Shown piece by piece: positions 24,001-35,573 of a DNA stretch of 64,000 nucleotides. The DNA comes from Nymphaea colorata (taxonomy: Eukaryota; Streptophyta; Magnoliopsida; Nymphaeales; Nymphaeaceae): positions 11,388,183 to 11,452,182 of the forward strand of contig NC_045148.1 in NCBI RefSeq assembly GCF_008831285.2. Direction: 5' to 3'. Each line of letters starts with the position of its first letter. The stretch's first letter is position 1. Under the pieces are notes generated by a model. It was given only the letters and a program-made list of their open reading frames with translations. It was not told where the DNA came from and ran no database searches. The position numbers and the translations under genes are program-made.

Positions 24001-27000
24001 TTGTTCTTGATTATTGAACAAATACCTAACTTTTTATCTAATTGAGTGCAGGTAAGTGCAGTAACCCAATCTATATTTAGGGATGCACAATGATCAAGCT
24101 ACTCAAGCTCAACTCAATAAACTCGTTGAACTCAAGCCAAGAACTACACTCTTTTCTCTTCACATGTTGGGCTCCCGTAAGACAAGCTCAGCTCATTTAG
24201 GCTCAAATAAGCTCATTTAAACATACAGAGACAATATCTTTCTTAGTATTAGCCACCAATTTTCTTGACGTACTGGATGTCTCATTTTCTTTGGTCTCCA
24301 TTTGAAATTCCAATTGTTGTCCTCCTATTTTAAAATTAAAAAGCAAAAATTAATGCTTAACAGGCTCAAGCTTAACCAAACCAAACTCGAGCTTGCGCAG
24401 GTTGAGTTGAGCAAACTTGAGCTTGCCCAATTTGGCTTGAAATCGGCTCGAAATGAGCCAAACTCGAGAATTTATTTTAAAACTATTAAAATAGAAAGAC
24501 CTAGATACAAGGTTATGGGATCAACAATGTTAAATCATGCTTCAAAAAGTAACACCTTGAGAAGAAGTGTATCTCTGATCCATTCTTGTGAATTTGAATA
24601 CGATCACCATCGAACTTGCATTCTGCAACCACTTGTTTACCATGCAGCTGCGGCAAGGAGAGAATGAGCACCAATTGCATGTAGAACGAAGAAATCACTA
24701 ATAATAAGAACAATTACATGGAACATTCAAACACATTTTGCAAATGTAACAAAGTATCTCATTTAACTGCCAAATGAACATTGAGCCAAGAAAATAAACT
24801 TTTTTGTTCAAACTCCACTCAAGCACAAATGTATTCTATAAACTATTTTAGCTATATTTAGATGACCAGAAGAATAAAGAAATCACATAGGCAGGATAAA
24901 ACAGCTATAAGAAAAGCTTCCTTTGGAATGGAATTCCAGTCTGTCAAAGAATGAACAGCCATTCTTCAAAGCAACCTATAGCATATCTTCAGCAACAACA
25001 TTGTAGGAACAGCATACTAGGAGATTTATTCCCAAAATTGCCTGCCCCTAGAGGCCAAAATTCTTTGTACTGTGATTGTGCAATAAACAAAAATCCATGA
25101 TATTCCATGAATGTTAGTATGGATTTGAATGAAATAGCAACTTGCAGCCATTTTCCTCTTTAACCTTGAAGTTTGTTACTTCATCTTTCTCTCCTAACCT
25201 ACTTGTACATTCTAGGAAGCACCAGATCTGCATTTAGCACTCTGACTATTTGGCTATTTGTCCTTTCTTCATGCTGCAAGATCATGGACCGTTGCTCTTC
25301 AAAATGGGAAAGACCATTTGCCCAGTTATCATGGTGCAGAAGAAGCTTTTTATGGTCCGAACACCAGCAAACCACAGATGATTTTGTCTGTCCCAGCCCC
25401 AGGACAGGGTTACCATCCAAAGTAGATTGACATATTCCTCATGAAGATTGGACTATTTTTCTCTAAAAATGATATATACAATTATAGATAAATGTGGGGA
25501 TGTCAAGCTCATTTTCATGTAATAGTCACAAAAAACGAGTTTTTTTCGAAAAAAACGCGAAAAAATGCGATAAATTAACTGGTCGTTTAAAGCTTTAAAA
25601 AAACGTGTTTTTTTTAAAACGTTAAAAACGAAAAAAATACATTTTTAACGCGTTTTTTCATTTTTTTTCAATTTTTCAGTTTTTTCATTTTTTTCAATTT
25701 TTTAATGTCAAACAGTTTTTTTTTTTCATTTTCTATTTTTTATTTGTTTCAAATGTACTTTATCTTTTGATGTTTGTGTTATTAGTTTCTCACTTATTTT
25801 ATTTTTCTCTCATTTTTAGTTTTTTAAAATTTTTAAAAATTTACCATATTTTTCTCGTATTTTTCCCTTTTTTTTCGAGCTCGCCGTATTGTACCCGAAA
25901 AAACCTCGCCGTTTAAAACTCTGAGACGTTATTTGTGACTATGGACTATAAACCAACATTGACATGACATGCTATGGGGCAAGTGAATAAAGTAGCAATT
26001 CAGTTCATGTTTCCTATAGAAAATATTATTTAGCTTACACTCCATAAAAACAAAAACAAACTCTTCAGGAAAGAAGTCATTCAAGTAATTCTGTAAGGAA
26101 ATCACACTCTAAAGTTTAAACCTGCCAAGAAAGAAAAAGAATATGTCAAAGAAGACAAAACAAACTAGGAGGCATTGCCGATAACCACACTATATGAAAA
26201 TAAACACAGGCTCAGTACTAATAACCACTTTCCAAATGCTGACCTGAATAAAGTCACGGACTTTACATAAACAAAATCCCATTTTATTCTTTAACAGACA
26301 AGCCACAAGAAACATTATCTTAAATAGAGACCTTCTTCCATGCAGTATTCACATCACTAACTCGCAATGCCAGTTGAGGACGAACTGCCTTTCCAACCTC
26401 AATGTCCTGCATGAGAAGTAAAAATAGCCACCTCATGTAACATCAAATTAAAATCGTCATTTTGCTAGTCAATGCATATACGAGTTTTCCCCCAAAAGCT
26501 CAGTTGTTTCCAAAGGCAAATACCACTAAGTTGTGACACTTAAAGAGTATGTAAGGTCATAGATTAGTGCAGAACTTTAAAATTGTATAAAGTACGAACA
26601 CAAATGGAAGCCTCATGCTTCATAATAACTTCCTCTATGGTGGTAATAACTTCCTCTATGGTAATGGAGGTACAGTATCCAATACCTACCAGCTACCACC
26701 AGAATTAAGAAGGCACACAATACGCCTGACAATATATCACAGGATTTAGTACCAAATACTTGCGTTGACCACTGCAGAAATCAAGAGATCCAACTGCACA
26801 TAGTCTACCAAGAGGTCCAAGACCAATCACGATTCTTCCAAATTTTTTGATGCCAAAATTGCGAACAACAATAAAACTAAAATTACAGAATTTCAGACCA
26901 AATATGAATACTCCATTTTAGGACACATCCAACTGCATAGCACCAAACAAAATGCCTTTGTCCCATCTAGGATATTTTTGAATAAACAAAGTTCCAAAGT

Positions 27001-29172
27001 GTACCACCATAAGATTTTACATGTTTTTTTTTCCGACAACCAAAAGAGCATGGAACTTATTCTTCAATTTACTCAGTAATGTCTGCAAAAGCTCGGTACT
27101 TCAAAATTAGGGAGTGAAAGAACACTTAGGTACCTGTCTTTTGTTCCTCTGAGTCCGATCTTTCAGTTTCTCACACACTAACTTCAAATCACACGTGACA
27201 TTAAACAGGTCTTCAGCATCTGGGTGGAACTCATGAAAGACGTTTTTTTCACTGACTCCCAACTTCAGGTCTGCAGAGGACATAGGATAAATAGATTAAA
27301 AGACTGGCTGTTTATTTATAAATATAAATAACTGAACCTAATGAGAATTGGCATGAAACCTTTAAGTATAATCATTAAAATCCACTTCATTTCTTGAGCA
27401 TTCGTTTTCTTAATGAGCTCAGAGAGGACAGCAGTCTTCTCTTCCCTGTTGATGGAACATAAGCATTTAATAAACAACAAACGTAAAGAGAAAACCATTA
27501 TAAGCATTGGACAAAAAATGTGCCAGGCAACAATAGCTTCAATGTTTTCAGGCTGTTGAATGCAACCAAGTCTTAAAATTGAGTTGAATTGGAGAAAATA
27601 TAATCAAAAGTGCGACCCTTTCAGTCATTAACAATAATAAGTTTATTGATTAATACAGAATGAATGGAAACCCTCTTTTCCCTTCCATTAGAAAAATACA
27701 CACACAAGGAGCAAGGTTAAATAAATTCATGAAAGGAATGGATTTGAGCAGTATCACAACTGTAACATTCACTTAAGCAAATTATGTTTTTTCCATTGTT
27801 TCAAATATCATTTTTGGCTTTTCAACAGTGAGGTTTTTCTCGAGTAATGTTTGGCGAAGTTGTTTTTCTCAAGAAAATCTTGAGAAAATTATAAAAAATT
27901 AAAAATTAGGTAAAAATAAAACAAGTGAGAAAGTAATGAAAGGACATTGAAAAAACTATATAATATGATAAAAATTATGTTTTGATGATGATAAACAACT
28001 TCATTTAAGTTTAAAATTGAATTCATGATGCCACTGATGTAAAAAAACAAGAAAAAATGGGCGAAGGGGGAAAACATGTTAAAAACATGATACATGCATT
28101 TTCATGTGTTTTCCCATGCTTTAGTATAAAAAATATCGTGATATCTGTGACGACGATTTGTCTTTGTCCTAATCAGTGGGGAAAAAACGGAAGGCATAGA
28201 TCGAAATCATAATGATCTAAGCAATTACATATGCACATCCGCATGTGCTCCATAGCCGAAGTCCACAAGGTCAGACTTCAAAGTTTAAATCCAGTTATAA
28301 AAGAACTACAATAAGTTGCAATTAAGCAATTAATAAATGTCACTGGAAGAAGAAAACCATGAACAATAAGTGATTTCTTGAACATGTGGAATAACCACGT
28401 GCACCGTCTAGTAGACCGCAAACATGGTGACAACAATACAAAACCATACCGCTTCTCAGCAGAGGCCAAACGATCGAGCAAGTCATTTAACTCCTTAATG
28501 GTAATCCCTGCAGAAGCTACCCCTTGTCTGGCTTGTAGAATCTGGTACATACACGGTAATGATAAGTGCTTCTGGGATACTCACTTCTGCACGTGACGTC
28601 AGCACACAAACACACACTTGATTGCTAACACATAAACAACGTAAACTTCCAATCATATGAGAAGCAACGTTTTGAAAGACAAGTTTCTCAAATAGTCTTT
28701 TTCTCGCTCCCAATGGATACGTTTCTCGATAGACCCCAAAAGAGTTTCATGGTCTACACAAAAGAGGGGCAAGTTAAACGACATTAAGCGGTGGCCGTTC
28801 CAATTCTATCTCAAGCAATTTCAGAAATATGCTTACCTCAAAAGCCACCAGAGCGAAATTCCCGACGTTAGCGCCGACCCTGGCACCTCCTTTTCGCCAG
28901 TTGATGAGCCGGTCAGCGTCCGGCGACTCGCGCGACATCCCGAGCGCGTCGATCAAGCACGTCGCCAGCGTCGATTCCTTGAGCCCGTACGTCCCCCTCT
29001 CCCTGTCGAGCGCCGGCAGGACCAGCCTGATGGCGCTGAAGTACTCCCGTGTCCGGTAGACGTGATCGAGGAACGTCCGGAAATGCTTTCGCTTCATGAC
29101 CGGAGACTTGGCCCTCACCATCGCCTGGAACATGCTGCATAGGACGCTAAACTTCACAGTCTCGTCCGACAT
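6033..29172 (-). CDS. LIG4: DNA ligase IV (27 exons)
   Basis: ATP-dependent ligase that seals double-strand breaks in non-homologous end joining with XRCC4, in the nucleus. Exons 5'->3': 28837-29172, 28450-28541, 27360-27445, 27134-27270, 26332-26406, 24556-24647, 18421-18492, 18081-18160, 17900-17937, 17803-17809, 15309-15464, 13274-13349, 12329-12453, 12210-12244, 12060-12118, 11889-11972, 11105-11197, 10966-11014, 10752-10839, 10205-10399, 9004-9129, 8830-8929, 8618-8723, 7859-7989, 7588-7749, 7119-7259, 6033-6858. They total 3567 nt (1188 residues), in phase throughout; the Arabidopsis protein is of similar length. The N-terminal DNA-binding domain is followed by motif I KFDGDR with adenylated Lys253, motif III ILDGEMLVWD, motif IV DEGIVLKDL (417-425) and motif V GKWLKLKP (436-443). 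BRCT repeats lie at about 645-735 and 785-905. A basic/acidic tail ends VSYRDMVGALLKD. Intron 6 holds a copia element. All introns are GT-AG. Confidence 0.95.
17803..17809 (-). other. LIG4: 7-nt microexon of LIG4 (exon 10)
   Basis: Exon 9 ends in phase after Gln336 and exon 11 begins with AT completing a codon, so 7 nt (modulo 3) are missing. On the minus strand CTTTGCT is flanked by an acceptor (ttctgcag) and a donor (gtatcc), 90 nt downstream of exon 9. Joined, it gives Leu337-Cys338-Tyr339 leading into VAFDILYVGD, the expected ligase IV sequence. Without it the frame breaks. Confidence 0.85.
18682..18686. repeat. Target-site duplication, left (GTATT)
   Basis: GTATT immediately precedes the 5' LTR and is repeated exactly at 23958-23962 after the 3' LTR, the 5-bp duplication typical of Ty1/copia insertion. 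Confidence 0.95.
18687..18972 (+). repeat. 5' LTR of the copia element
   Basis: Begins TGTTAGAATATC and ends TTTCTACA. It contains a GC-rich imperfect palindrome (accgggtccggatatggacc) near its start and TATA-like tcttataatc near 18798. Confidence 0.97.
18973..18985 (+). promoter_or_regulatory. Primer binding site (initiator tRNA-Met)
   Basis: TGGTATCAGAGCC follows the 5' LTR directly. It is the usual plant copia primer site, complementary to the 3' end of initiator methionine tRNA. Confidence 0.95.
19090..19240 (+). repeat. 24-bp minisatellite in the copia leader
   Basis: Units of 24 bp (cgccgtcgcctgttccagcg plus ccac) recur at 19141, 19165, 19189 and 19213, with degenerate copies before them. 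In the frame that continues into gag, each unit encodes eight residues of the type FQRHRRRL. The frame is open from at least 19079 into the gag start at 19379. Confidence 0.9.
19379..23677 (+). pseudogene. copia gag-pol polyprotein with two stop codons
   Basis: One reading frame of 1432 sense-position codons runs from ATG 19379 to TAG 23675-23677, broken only by TAG at 22058-22060 (codon 894) and TGA at 23192-23194 (codon 1272). Gag carries the zinc knuckle CSHCNKLGHSVDFC (Cys253 onward). The aspartic protease has DSGATHHM (Asp356). The integrase has the HERLGH...CEVC zinc-binding set from about residue 492, then Asp in HSDVWGP, Asp in RTDNAREY and Glu in NGVAERKNR. The reverse transcriptase starts around WKWLQAM-type sequence (DPKWLQAM) and has the YVDD box at about 1109-1112. 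RNase H has SDADWA, SNVEAEYRA and DNKSAI. The TGA replaces what is normally Gly in IEGYSDADW. I start gag at MAEEMAPKID, although the same frame is open upstream through the minisatellite. Confidence 0.95.
23663..23671 (+). promoter_or_regulatory. Polypurine tract of the copia element
   Basis: gagggggag abuts the 3' LTR and would prime plus-strand synthesis. Confidence 0.9.
23672..23957 (+). repeat. 3' LTR of the copia element
   Basis: 286 bp, TGTTAGAATATC to ATTTATACA, identical in length to the 5' LTR and differing at six positions. It is followed by GTATT, the right target duplication, at 23958-23962. Confidence 0.97.
24090..24475. repeat. Dispersed ctcgagc/gcttgagc-word repeat
   Basis: A dense run of words such as gctcaagc, ctcgagcttgcg and cttgagcttgccc. 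Similar word-rich patches occur at about 46395-46530 and 49378-49425. They look like related decayed repeat copies; no termini or target duplications could be fixed. Confidence 0.4.
25522..25942 (+). mobile_element. AT-rich TIR element (MITE-like), copy 1
   Basis: A 421-bp block in LIG4 intron 5 bounded by 16-bp inverted repeats: ATAGTCACAAAAAACG on the left, and ATAGTCACAAATAACG when the right end is reverse-complemented (one mismatch). If the ends are taken as GTCACAAA, the flanking TA on each side could be a TA target duplication. The interior is almost pure A/T with scattered CG dinucleotides (for example aaaaaacgcgaaaaaa) and no coding capacity. It is probably a non-autonomous DNA transposon; the superfamily is not determined. 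Confidence 0.65.
27798..28151 (-). mobile_element. AT-rich element related to copy 1, inverted copy 2
   Basis: Located in LIG4 intron 2. On the minus strand it shares with the 25522-25942 block a start of gtcacagatatcacgatatt type, the internal word tttctcactt(g/a)ttttattttt, and a terminal gaaaaacctc(a/g)c(t/c)gtt(g/t)aaaa. It is more diverged, its inverted ends are poorly preserved, and its borders are approximate. Confidence 0.45.
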
Positions 29173-30679
29173 CTTCCGCTTCCTCCACCTCCTCTCACTT
29201 CTCCTCTCGTTCCTATGGTCCTGTAGAGATCCCCGCCGGAGAAAAATCAACTTCTCCTCCGTCTTTCCACCGGAAAAAAATTCCCCGTCGTAAGTCGGAT
29301 CCTCTCTCTCTCCCTCTAGCTTTCTCTCTCTTGGCGGTGGAAGAAAGCGCGCCAACACCACTTATCGGGCGTTCATTGCAAGCGACTACATTGCGTTACG
29401 GTTCGGGTCCAACTTCTTAATGTCAGATCCGGAAACCATAAAGTTAGGCCTTTCTATCTTAACCACAAAAGTATGGCTTTTTCATAATGGCTCCTAAGTA
29501 TATGCAAACGACAAATTGTCTCAGCTTTGCCACTGAGTAGTGAGTAGAGAAAATATTGCATCCAAGGCGACCCCTTAAATTCTTTTTCTTTTTTTGTTTC
29601 AGACCACAAAGTCTAAAGCTGCTTTGATAATTTGCCGTAATATGTTCAATTAATTATAACTTTTAATTTTAAAATATTTACTTTGACGTATGTATTATAT
29701 GAAAGAAGGTTAAACAACGAGTTTTAAAAAATTACAACAAGGTGTTCAAGACATGGGTGAATAATGAACGTGCCCACAACTTTCAAAAGTTAGCAAACGA
29801 GCATTTAGCTTAAAAACAAATCAAAGAACCACGTGTCGAGATAAAACATTAATTCTTGACGTATAAAAGTTGCCTCTTATAGAACAACCCTTCCATTAGC
29901 CAATAAAAGATATTTGTTGTCTTTTAAAAGGAGCATTTATAGGTATATTAAAATCTGTTGTCTTTATGTTAACATGCGACTTCTTGGAATTCTTGCTCAA
30001 AAGTGAATGCTTGTTTATTAATTTATAAATGTGAAGCAACCTTGTCCAGAAGATTATCCTCTCTGTACTAAAATTTAAACAATTATATATTTTATTTATT
30101 TAATTTATAAATGTTGTTTTTTAGCTTGCACTTGAATGGTTTGTTGTTTGCAACAAAACAAAGTTAATGCCATGAAAATTTAAAACAAAAACAAACCGTC
30201 TATCGACCTTGCATAAATCCCGTTGACAATACTGAGCTTTCTTTTACTTGCCAAAACTATATTCCACCCAAAATGGAAAAACTTTCTTTGTGGTATGAAA
30301 AGTCCCACCTTCGAAGCAAACAGGCGCCAAGATTGGGAAAGCTTGCACGTAGAAGAAGGTTTTGCTTTCATCAAAGACGTGGATTTGATCCGAAATGCAC
30401 ATAAAGGTCCGAACGAATCTTCGCCGTCCAGATTCTCTCCCCCGACGGGCGGGCCCACTGACGGCACAAATCCGACCGTGCGAGGTGGACCAAAAGCGGG
30501 GGAACGGATCTCATGTGGGGAATTCTGGATCTTATTGGGTACCGCTCTGTACGAGAGTATCGATTTCTCGATATCCAGGAAAAGACGAGAAAGACGGGAA
30601 ATCTCAACTTGATAAAGTGTCACCACCCTCGCTTTTTCCTCTCGCGCTCACTCCTCTCTCTCTCTCTGTCTATCGCGCC
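29173..30679. promoter_or_regulatory. Divergent spacer between LIG4 and the split-barrel gene
   Basis: This 1.5-kb region separates the two start codons, which point outward, so it must hold both promoters. The LIG4 side (29173-29360) is GC-rich with a CT tract. The split-barrel side has (TC)n just before its ATG. A G-box/ABRE-type CACGTGTC lies at 29830-29837. Open frames around 30180-30626 on both strands overlap each other and have no recognisable family, so I read them as non-coding. Confidence 0.6.
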
Positions 30680-33600
30680 ATGGAATCCGTTGCTGGTTCC
30701 GTCTCCAGACCAGGATTTGTGGAAACTTCTCGGTCGTTGCAATCGTCGGCTTCTTCATGCAGGGCGTCGTCGTGCTTCCTTGGGTTCGCGAAGATCGCCC
30801 GGGCCGCCGATTGTTTCAATCATGGTTGCAGTATATACAACTGTGATCATGGTTTCCGTCTGAGGGCGTCAGGTTTTCCGGTTCGGGCGGTCGCCAAAGA
30901 GACGAACGACTCAGGCGCCGACCAGGGGATGCCGGAGAGCCTGTTCAGTTTGGCTTCTGAGGTGAGCTATGTCGATTGCCTTGTCGTCCGGCTCTTGTGA
31001 TTGTCTCTATCACGGTAGTTTGGCGGCTCATTTATATCGTGATTTTGGTTAATTTCTGGACTCTGGTTTTTGGAGTGGTTGTCTTATTGTTACTTTGTTT
31101 GTTCAATGCATGTTTTTTTTCCTTAGTGGCACTGTTGTGTGCGTTTGGTTTTTGGTTTTGAAAAGAGGCAGATTTAATGTATTGCTCTTCTTCTTGTTCA
31201 CCTTCCCCTTTCTGTACGTTTATTTCAAGAAAGAGTGTATTTCTATTGGGTTTTGGTTTGTTCATGCGAACGCGCTTTACGAATGAGGAAAGGTTAATGC
31301 ATTGCAAGAAAAGGAAGTTTATTTGTTGTTTTGTTAGGATAATCAGCTATCTGCATTCCACACTTGTGAACTTCTAGTGAACGAAAGTGGAGGTTGCTCT
31401 GTTTTGGTTTTTCTGGAACCCATTGAGGCGGCCTCGGCCTGGAAAGGGAGTGGCCGAGTGGTCAAAAGAGACAGTTTGCATACATGCTCTCCCTTTGGAG
31501 GTTGTCCTTTATTACGAGACTCAGGCCCAAGAAAAGGTGATGCAATGAAGCAAGAATTTGGGTTTATGCTGCTAGGTGATGGTAATATTTTTCGGCGTGC
31601 AATTTTCTTTTCCAGCTATTTTTGCTATGATTAGAGGAAAGGTTGTATTCGTATTTCGTACTTGCAAGTGCAGTTGCATTCGTACGCCCTCCAATTTTGT
31701 TGCTGTTGATGGTTATGCCTTCACCTATCGATCACAGTGGTTGGGTGTATTGAACTGATTTCAAAGAGGGTGATAGTATATGAGCTGGGCTGTAAGCTAT
31801 CATATGAAAATGTAACTTAGATTCTTCTAAGTTGAGGGTTTGTTGCCATGGCATGTGACAATGTGTGACTACTGCTAAGGAAGGTGGGCAGCAGCGATGA
31901 AGAAAATATTTCAAAGCGAAAGCCGCTTTTTTCTGCTTATGCTTGAGATGGGTGCTAATGTTAACAGTTAGTGGGGCATGCTTTATAAATAAGGAGCATT
32001 GAGGTCCTGCGCTGGGTTATATATAAGGGTTGGTTAAAACAAGGAAAGTTTCGGTATCAGCTATTCATTAACAATAAATGGTGTTTACGATAGCGACTGA
32101 ATGAATATAGTCTCCTGGGTAGTTTAGAAAGTCTCCTTTTACTCATGTGTCATATGTGGCTGTAGATGTGTCTAACTGGATGTCCACAAACCCCACCCTC
32201 CTCCATTCCTCTCCTTTTATGTTGCTTCACAATATGGTAACTGCAAGCCATGTGTATGACCTGCTTGTTGAGTTAGAAATTCTCCTTTATTTGTGTACTC
32301 GTGTTTAGCAACTGCAGAACTTCAACAAGCAGAAGGCAATCAAAAGAAACCAAAAGAAAGCCAAGAAGAATGCAAAGATGAAACAAAATACGGAGATCAG
32401 TGTAACCCCTAGAACATCCAAGAAGCAACTCAAAAATGTTGCTCCAAGAAAAAGGAAAGGAACTAAGCACCTATCTCAGGTACACACAGTTCACTTGTTA
32501 AGCCGTTTGACTCTAACCTGATGGCAACTGGTTAGGGTTATCCTGCTTTGCCATTATGCAGAATCTACCTGTCTGCATTTGAAAAAATCACGTTCTCTTC
32601 CAGGTTGGCTGGAAGATATTTCCTAACCTGAATTTATTAACCCATCCATGTGTTTCTATCTTCATGTGCTACTGACGTAATCCATTATTTCTTGAGCTGA
32701 TATTATTGCACTATTAATGAGTGTCACCACTTCTACATGCAGTAGATATGGATTCTCCTTTGATTGCTATGTGAAACACGACCTTAATGTGATTCTGTTT
32801 GAAAAAGCCAGCATTTTTTTTTTCATTTTGCATTATAGTATGACTCTGTGTGAACTGTTTTGGCCCTTTGGGGGTCATGCAAGCACGTTTTGACCATTCA
32901 GGTTAGCTGGCATACTTAAATACTATTTGTATTGATGACCGCTTGGGCAACTGCCTGTTGATCCTCCTATTAAAAGTATAAACCCTAAACCAACTTCAGG
33001 GTATCTATGATTTTGTTGGTATGACTTTTGCATTCTTCAGTGAAACCTGTGGAATATGTGTTATTAGTTATTTCTGTGGGTTCAGTTAGCTGTTTAAACT
33101 TGATATTTTTTCATTTGTATGCGTTGGATCGTTTTCACATTGTCGTGGCTGCACAAGATGCATGAAAGATTTGCATGTGATGGATTGCACATCTCACTTG
33201 TATGTTTTTCACGATACCTTTGTCGTATAAATATTATATGTACCTTTTGATCTGCCTTGTGAAGGATGATTCAACTCAACTTGGAAGTCAAGCACGTTCT
33301 GGAGAAACTTTGGTGACAACAGTGCCTGTTGTTGGTGGAGCAAGTGGAGGAAGTCGTAGTGGACTTTTTAGGACACCAATTTCTGGTGGTGTTCAGAGTG
33401 CTACTTCTGTTCATGATTTACCCAGGCCAGCTTTGGCAGTTCGCAATCTAATGGAGCAGGTGAAACAAATATTTGCTATTACTGATTCTGCTTTCAGCAG
33501 ATCTGTATTTAACTTTTAAAACCACCAGTTGAGGTTGATTTTCTTAATGCTGCAAAGCAAACATTGACTTTTACTGAAGATGTTGTCGTACCACTTATTT

Positions 33601-35517
33601 GTTGTTAATTCAAGGCCAGATTTGCTCATTTATGTACGTTGATGTCACGTATGCATCATCAGAGGGAGGGATACCCATTTGGCTCTTTAGTTGATTTTGC
33701 ATCAGACTCAATGGGACGTAAGTTTACTATTTATAATTTAGCTGCAAATAATTACAGTTAATGAGTAGCTATAGAGTCTTCAGTTGCAGGTAATAATTCT
33801 GATAATTTAAACAGATCCAATCTTTTCATTTTCACCATTGGCTATCCACACAAGAAATTTGCTAGTTGATCCACGATGCACACTTGTTGTCCAGGTAAAC
33901 TAGCGTACTGTCAACTGTGCCATTTAAAATCTCATGGTTGCCTGATGTACCTATCTGACGTATTAATTTTTTATGGCTGTTAATTGCACTTACAGGCCCC
34001 TGGATGGAGTGGACTGTCAAATGCACGTGTAACCATTTTTGGAGATGTTTATCCACTTCCTGCAGATAAACAGGTGCTCCTTAGATGTAGAAAATTCTAA
34101 TAGGTGAATTCATTCATGTAATATGGTGACTTTTGGTCTCTGCTTAGCAGGGACACCAGGATAACTGCATGTGACAAATAGCATGCATACATGGCATTTA
34201 ACAGTTTTCTTTCTCCTTTCTTGGAATACAGTTTACTATACTCCCTTTCATCAAATTCTGATTCTAGCGAATGCAACTGTTAAATGTTTTCCCCAGAATA
34301 AAAGGGCAATTGGGAACTAGATAACTGATGCTCCTCTACAAATTTCTCTTTTCAAATTTACCTACACTTCATGGCCATTCTCGTTGCAGCTAAGCTTCCC
34401 TTGTCATTGTTGTCAATCCTCTAAGCTCATCTCCTTGGACAGTTCTCCAAGCATCCATCATTTTTCATGTCAATCAAGTATACTGGAAGCTTGTTAGATG
34501 AAACTTCAAGGCATAACCCCAGGCATGATCAGCAGCTTAGTTCTCTCTTGCTGTTTAAATTTTGTTGTTTTCGTTAAAAATTGTCTGTTAGTGGTGCATT
34601 TGCATTTCCCTGAACTTACATAAGTTCATGAGAGAAGGTGTCTTTATTGCTTATTTGACAAGATTCTTAGTTTCACTTATAGATTTGCTTTTCAGTTGAT
34701 ATATGCAAAGTTGTGGTACATATGTTTATTGCTTTTATGTGATCACGCTTCCAGGAATGGGCTCATCAGCACTATACCGCGAAACATTATCAAGGTGCTT
34801 CCCAACAATGGGGGAATTTATACTATTACAGGATGGAATCTATCAGGTTTATACATGAACTGCCACTGCCCATAGTTACATGTTGAGGGTGTATTGTGGA
34901 GTCGTTTGTGTGAATTGTGAATATCACTTTGAAGTCGAGTTTCTTGCTGTGCTTCTATATAACGATCCTCTTTTGCTTGTAAAGTTGTCTGTAGTCCTTA
35001 ACAGAACTGTGAACTACCTTTGTGTTTGTACTTATGCTCGTGCATCTTAAGAAGTAGGTTGTTTTGCAATGCATGGTAGAAACTAGAAAGTGCACCCTAC
35101 ATATCACTATAATGCATTTGAGTCCATGCTGAAGATTTCCATCTTGACAGCTCCTTTTGCTTTGTCCTTTTTTAAACTTTGGAGGGTGTGTATCTGATCT
35201 GGTCTCAGATCTTTAGGCTTTGAAATCCATGGATTTAAGGTCACGTCCTTCCCCCTCTACTCTTAGTTCAGACCTTTGGACAGTGTACAATACAAAATGG
35301 GTATGGTTGAAAAGGCCAAGCACCCATGTTGACATGGGTTGACAGAGGTGCGGGTAAGGGTGTGGGCCTGGACACGACAGCCTTACTTGTTTGCATTTTT
35401 GGGAGTACATTTTAGTATTTTTTGTACCTTTTGGGTAAAATATTTTTTTGTTCAGCAATGTATTTTTTGTGAATATAAACAATGAATTTATTTGTTATTT
35501 AACTAAAATCTTATGAC

Positions 35518-35573
<56 letters not shown>

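Larger units (their letters stand above)
18493..24555 (-). other. LIG4 intron 6, expanded by a retrotransposon
   Basis: This 6063-bp intron lies between exon 7 and exon 6 (numbered on the gene strand). About 5.3 kb is the copia element plus its 5-bp target duplication, leaving an ancestral intron of about 0.8 kb. The remaining part near 24090-24475 contains repeated gctcaagc/ctcgagc-type words. Confidence 0.9.

Noticed and set aside
25522-25942. Endogenous viral sequence as explanation for the odd AT-rich block
   Set aside because: No open frame or viral motif is present; the inverted ends and a related second copy fit a non-autonomous DNA transposon better.
30180-30626. Overlapping open frames on both strands in the LIG4/split-barrel spacer
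   Set aside because: They overlap each other antisense, have no family signature, and lie where both promoters must be.
31440-31530. tRNA-like A box (TGGCCGAGTGGT) in the first intron of the split-barrel gene
   Set aside because: No B box (GGTTCGANTCC) or cloverleaf can be formed. At most it is a decayed tRNA or SINE fragment.
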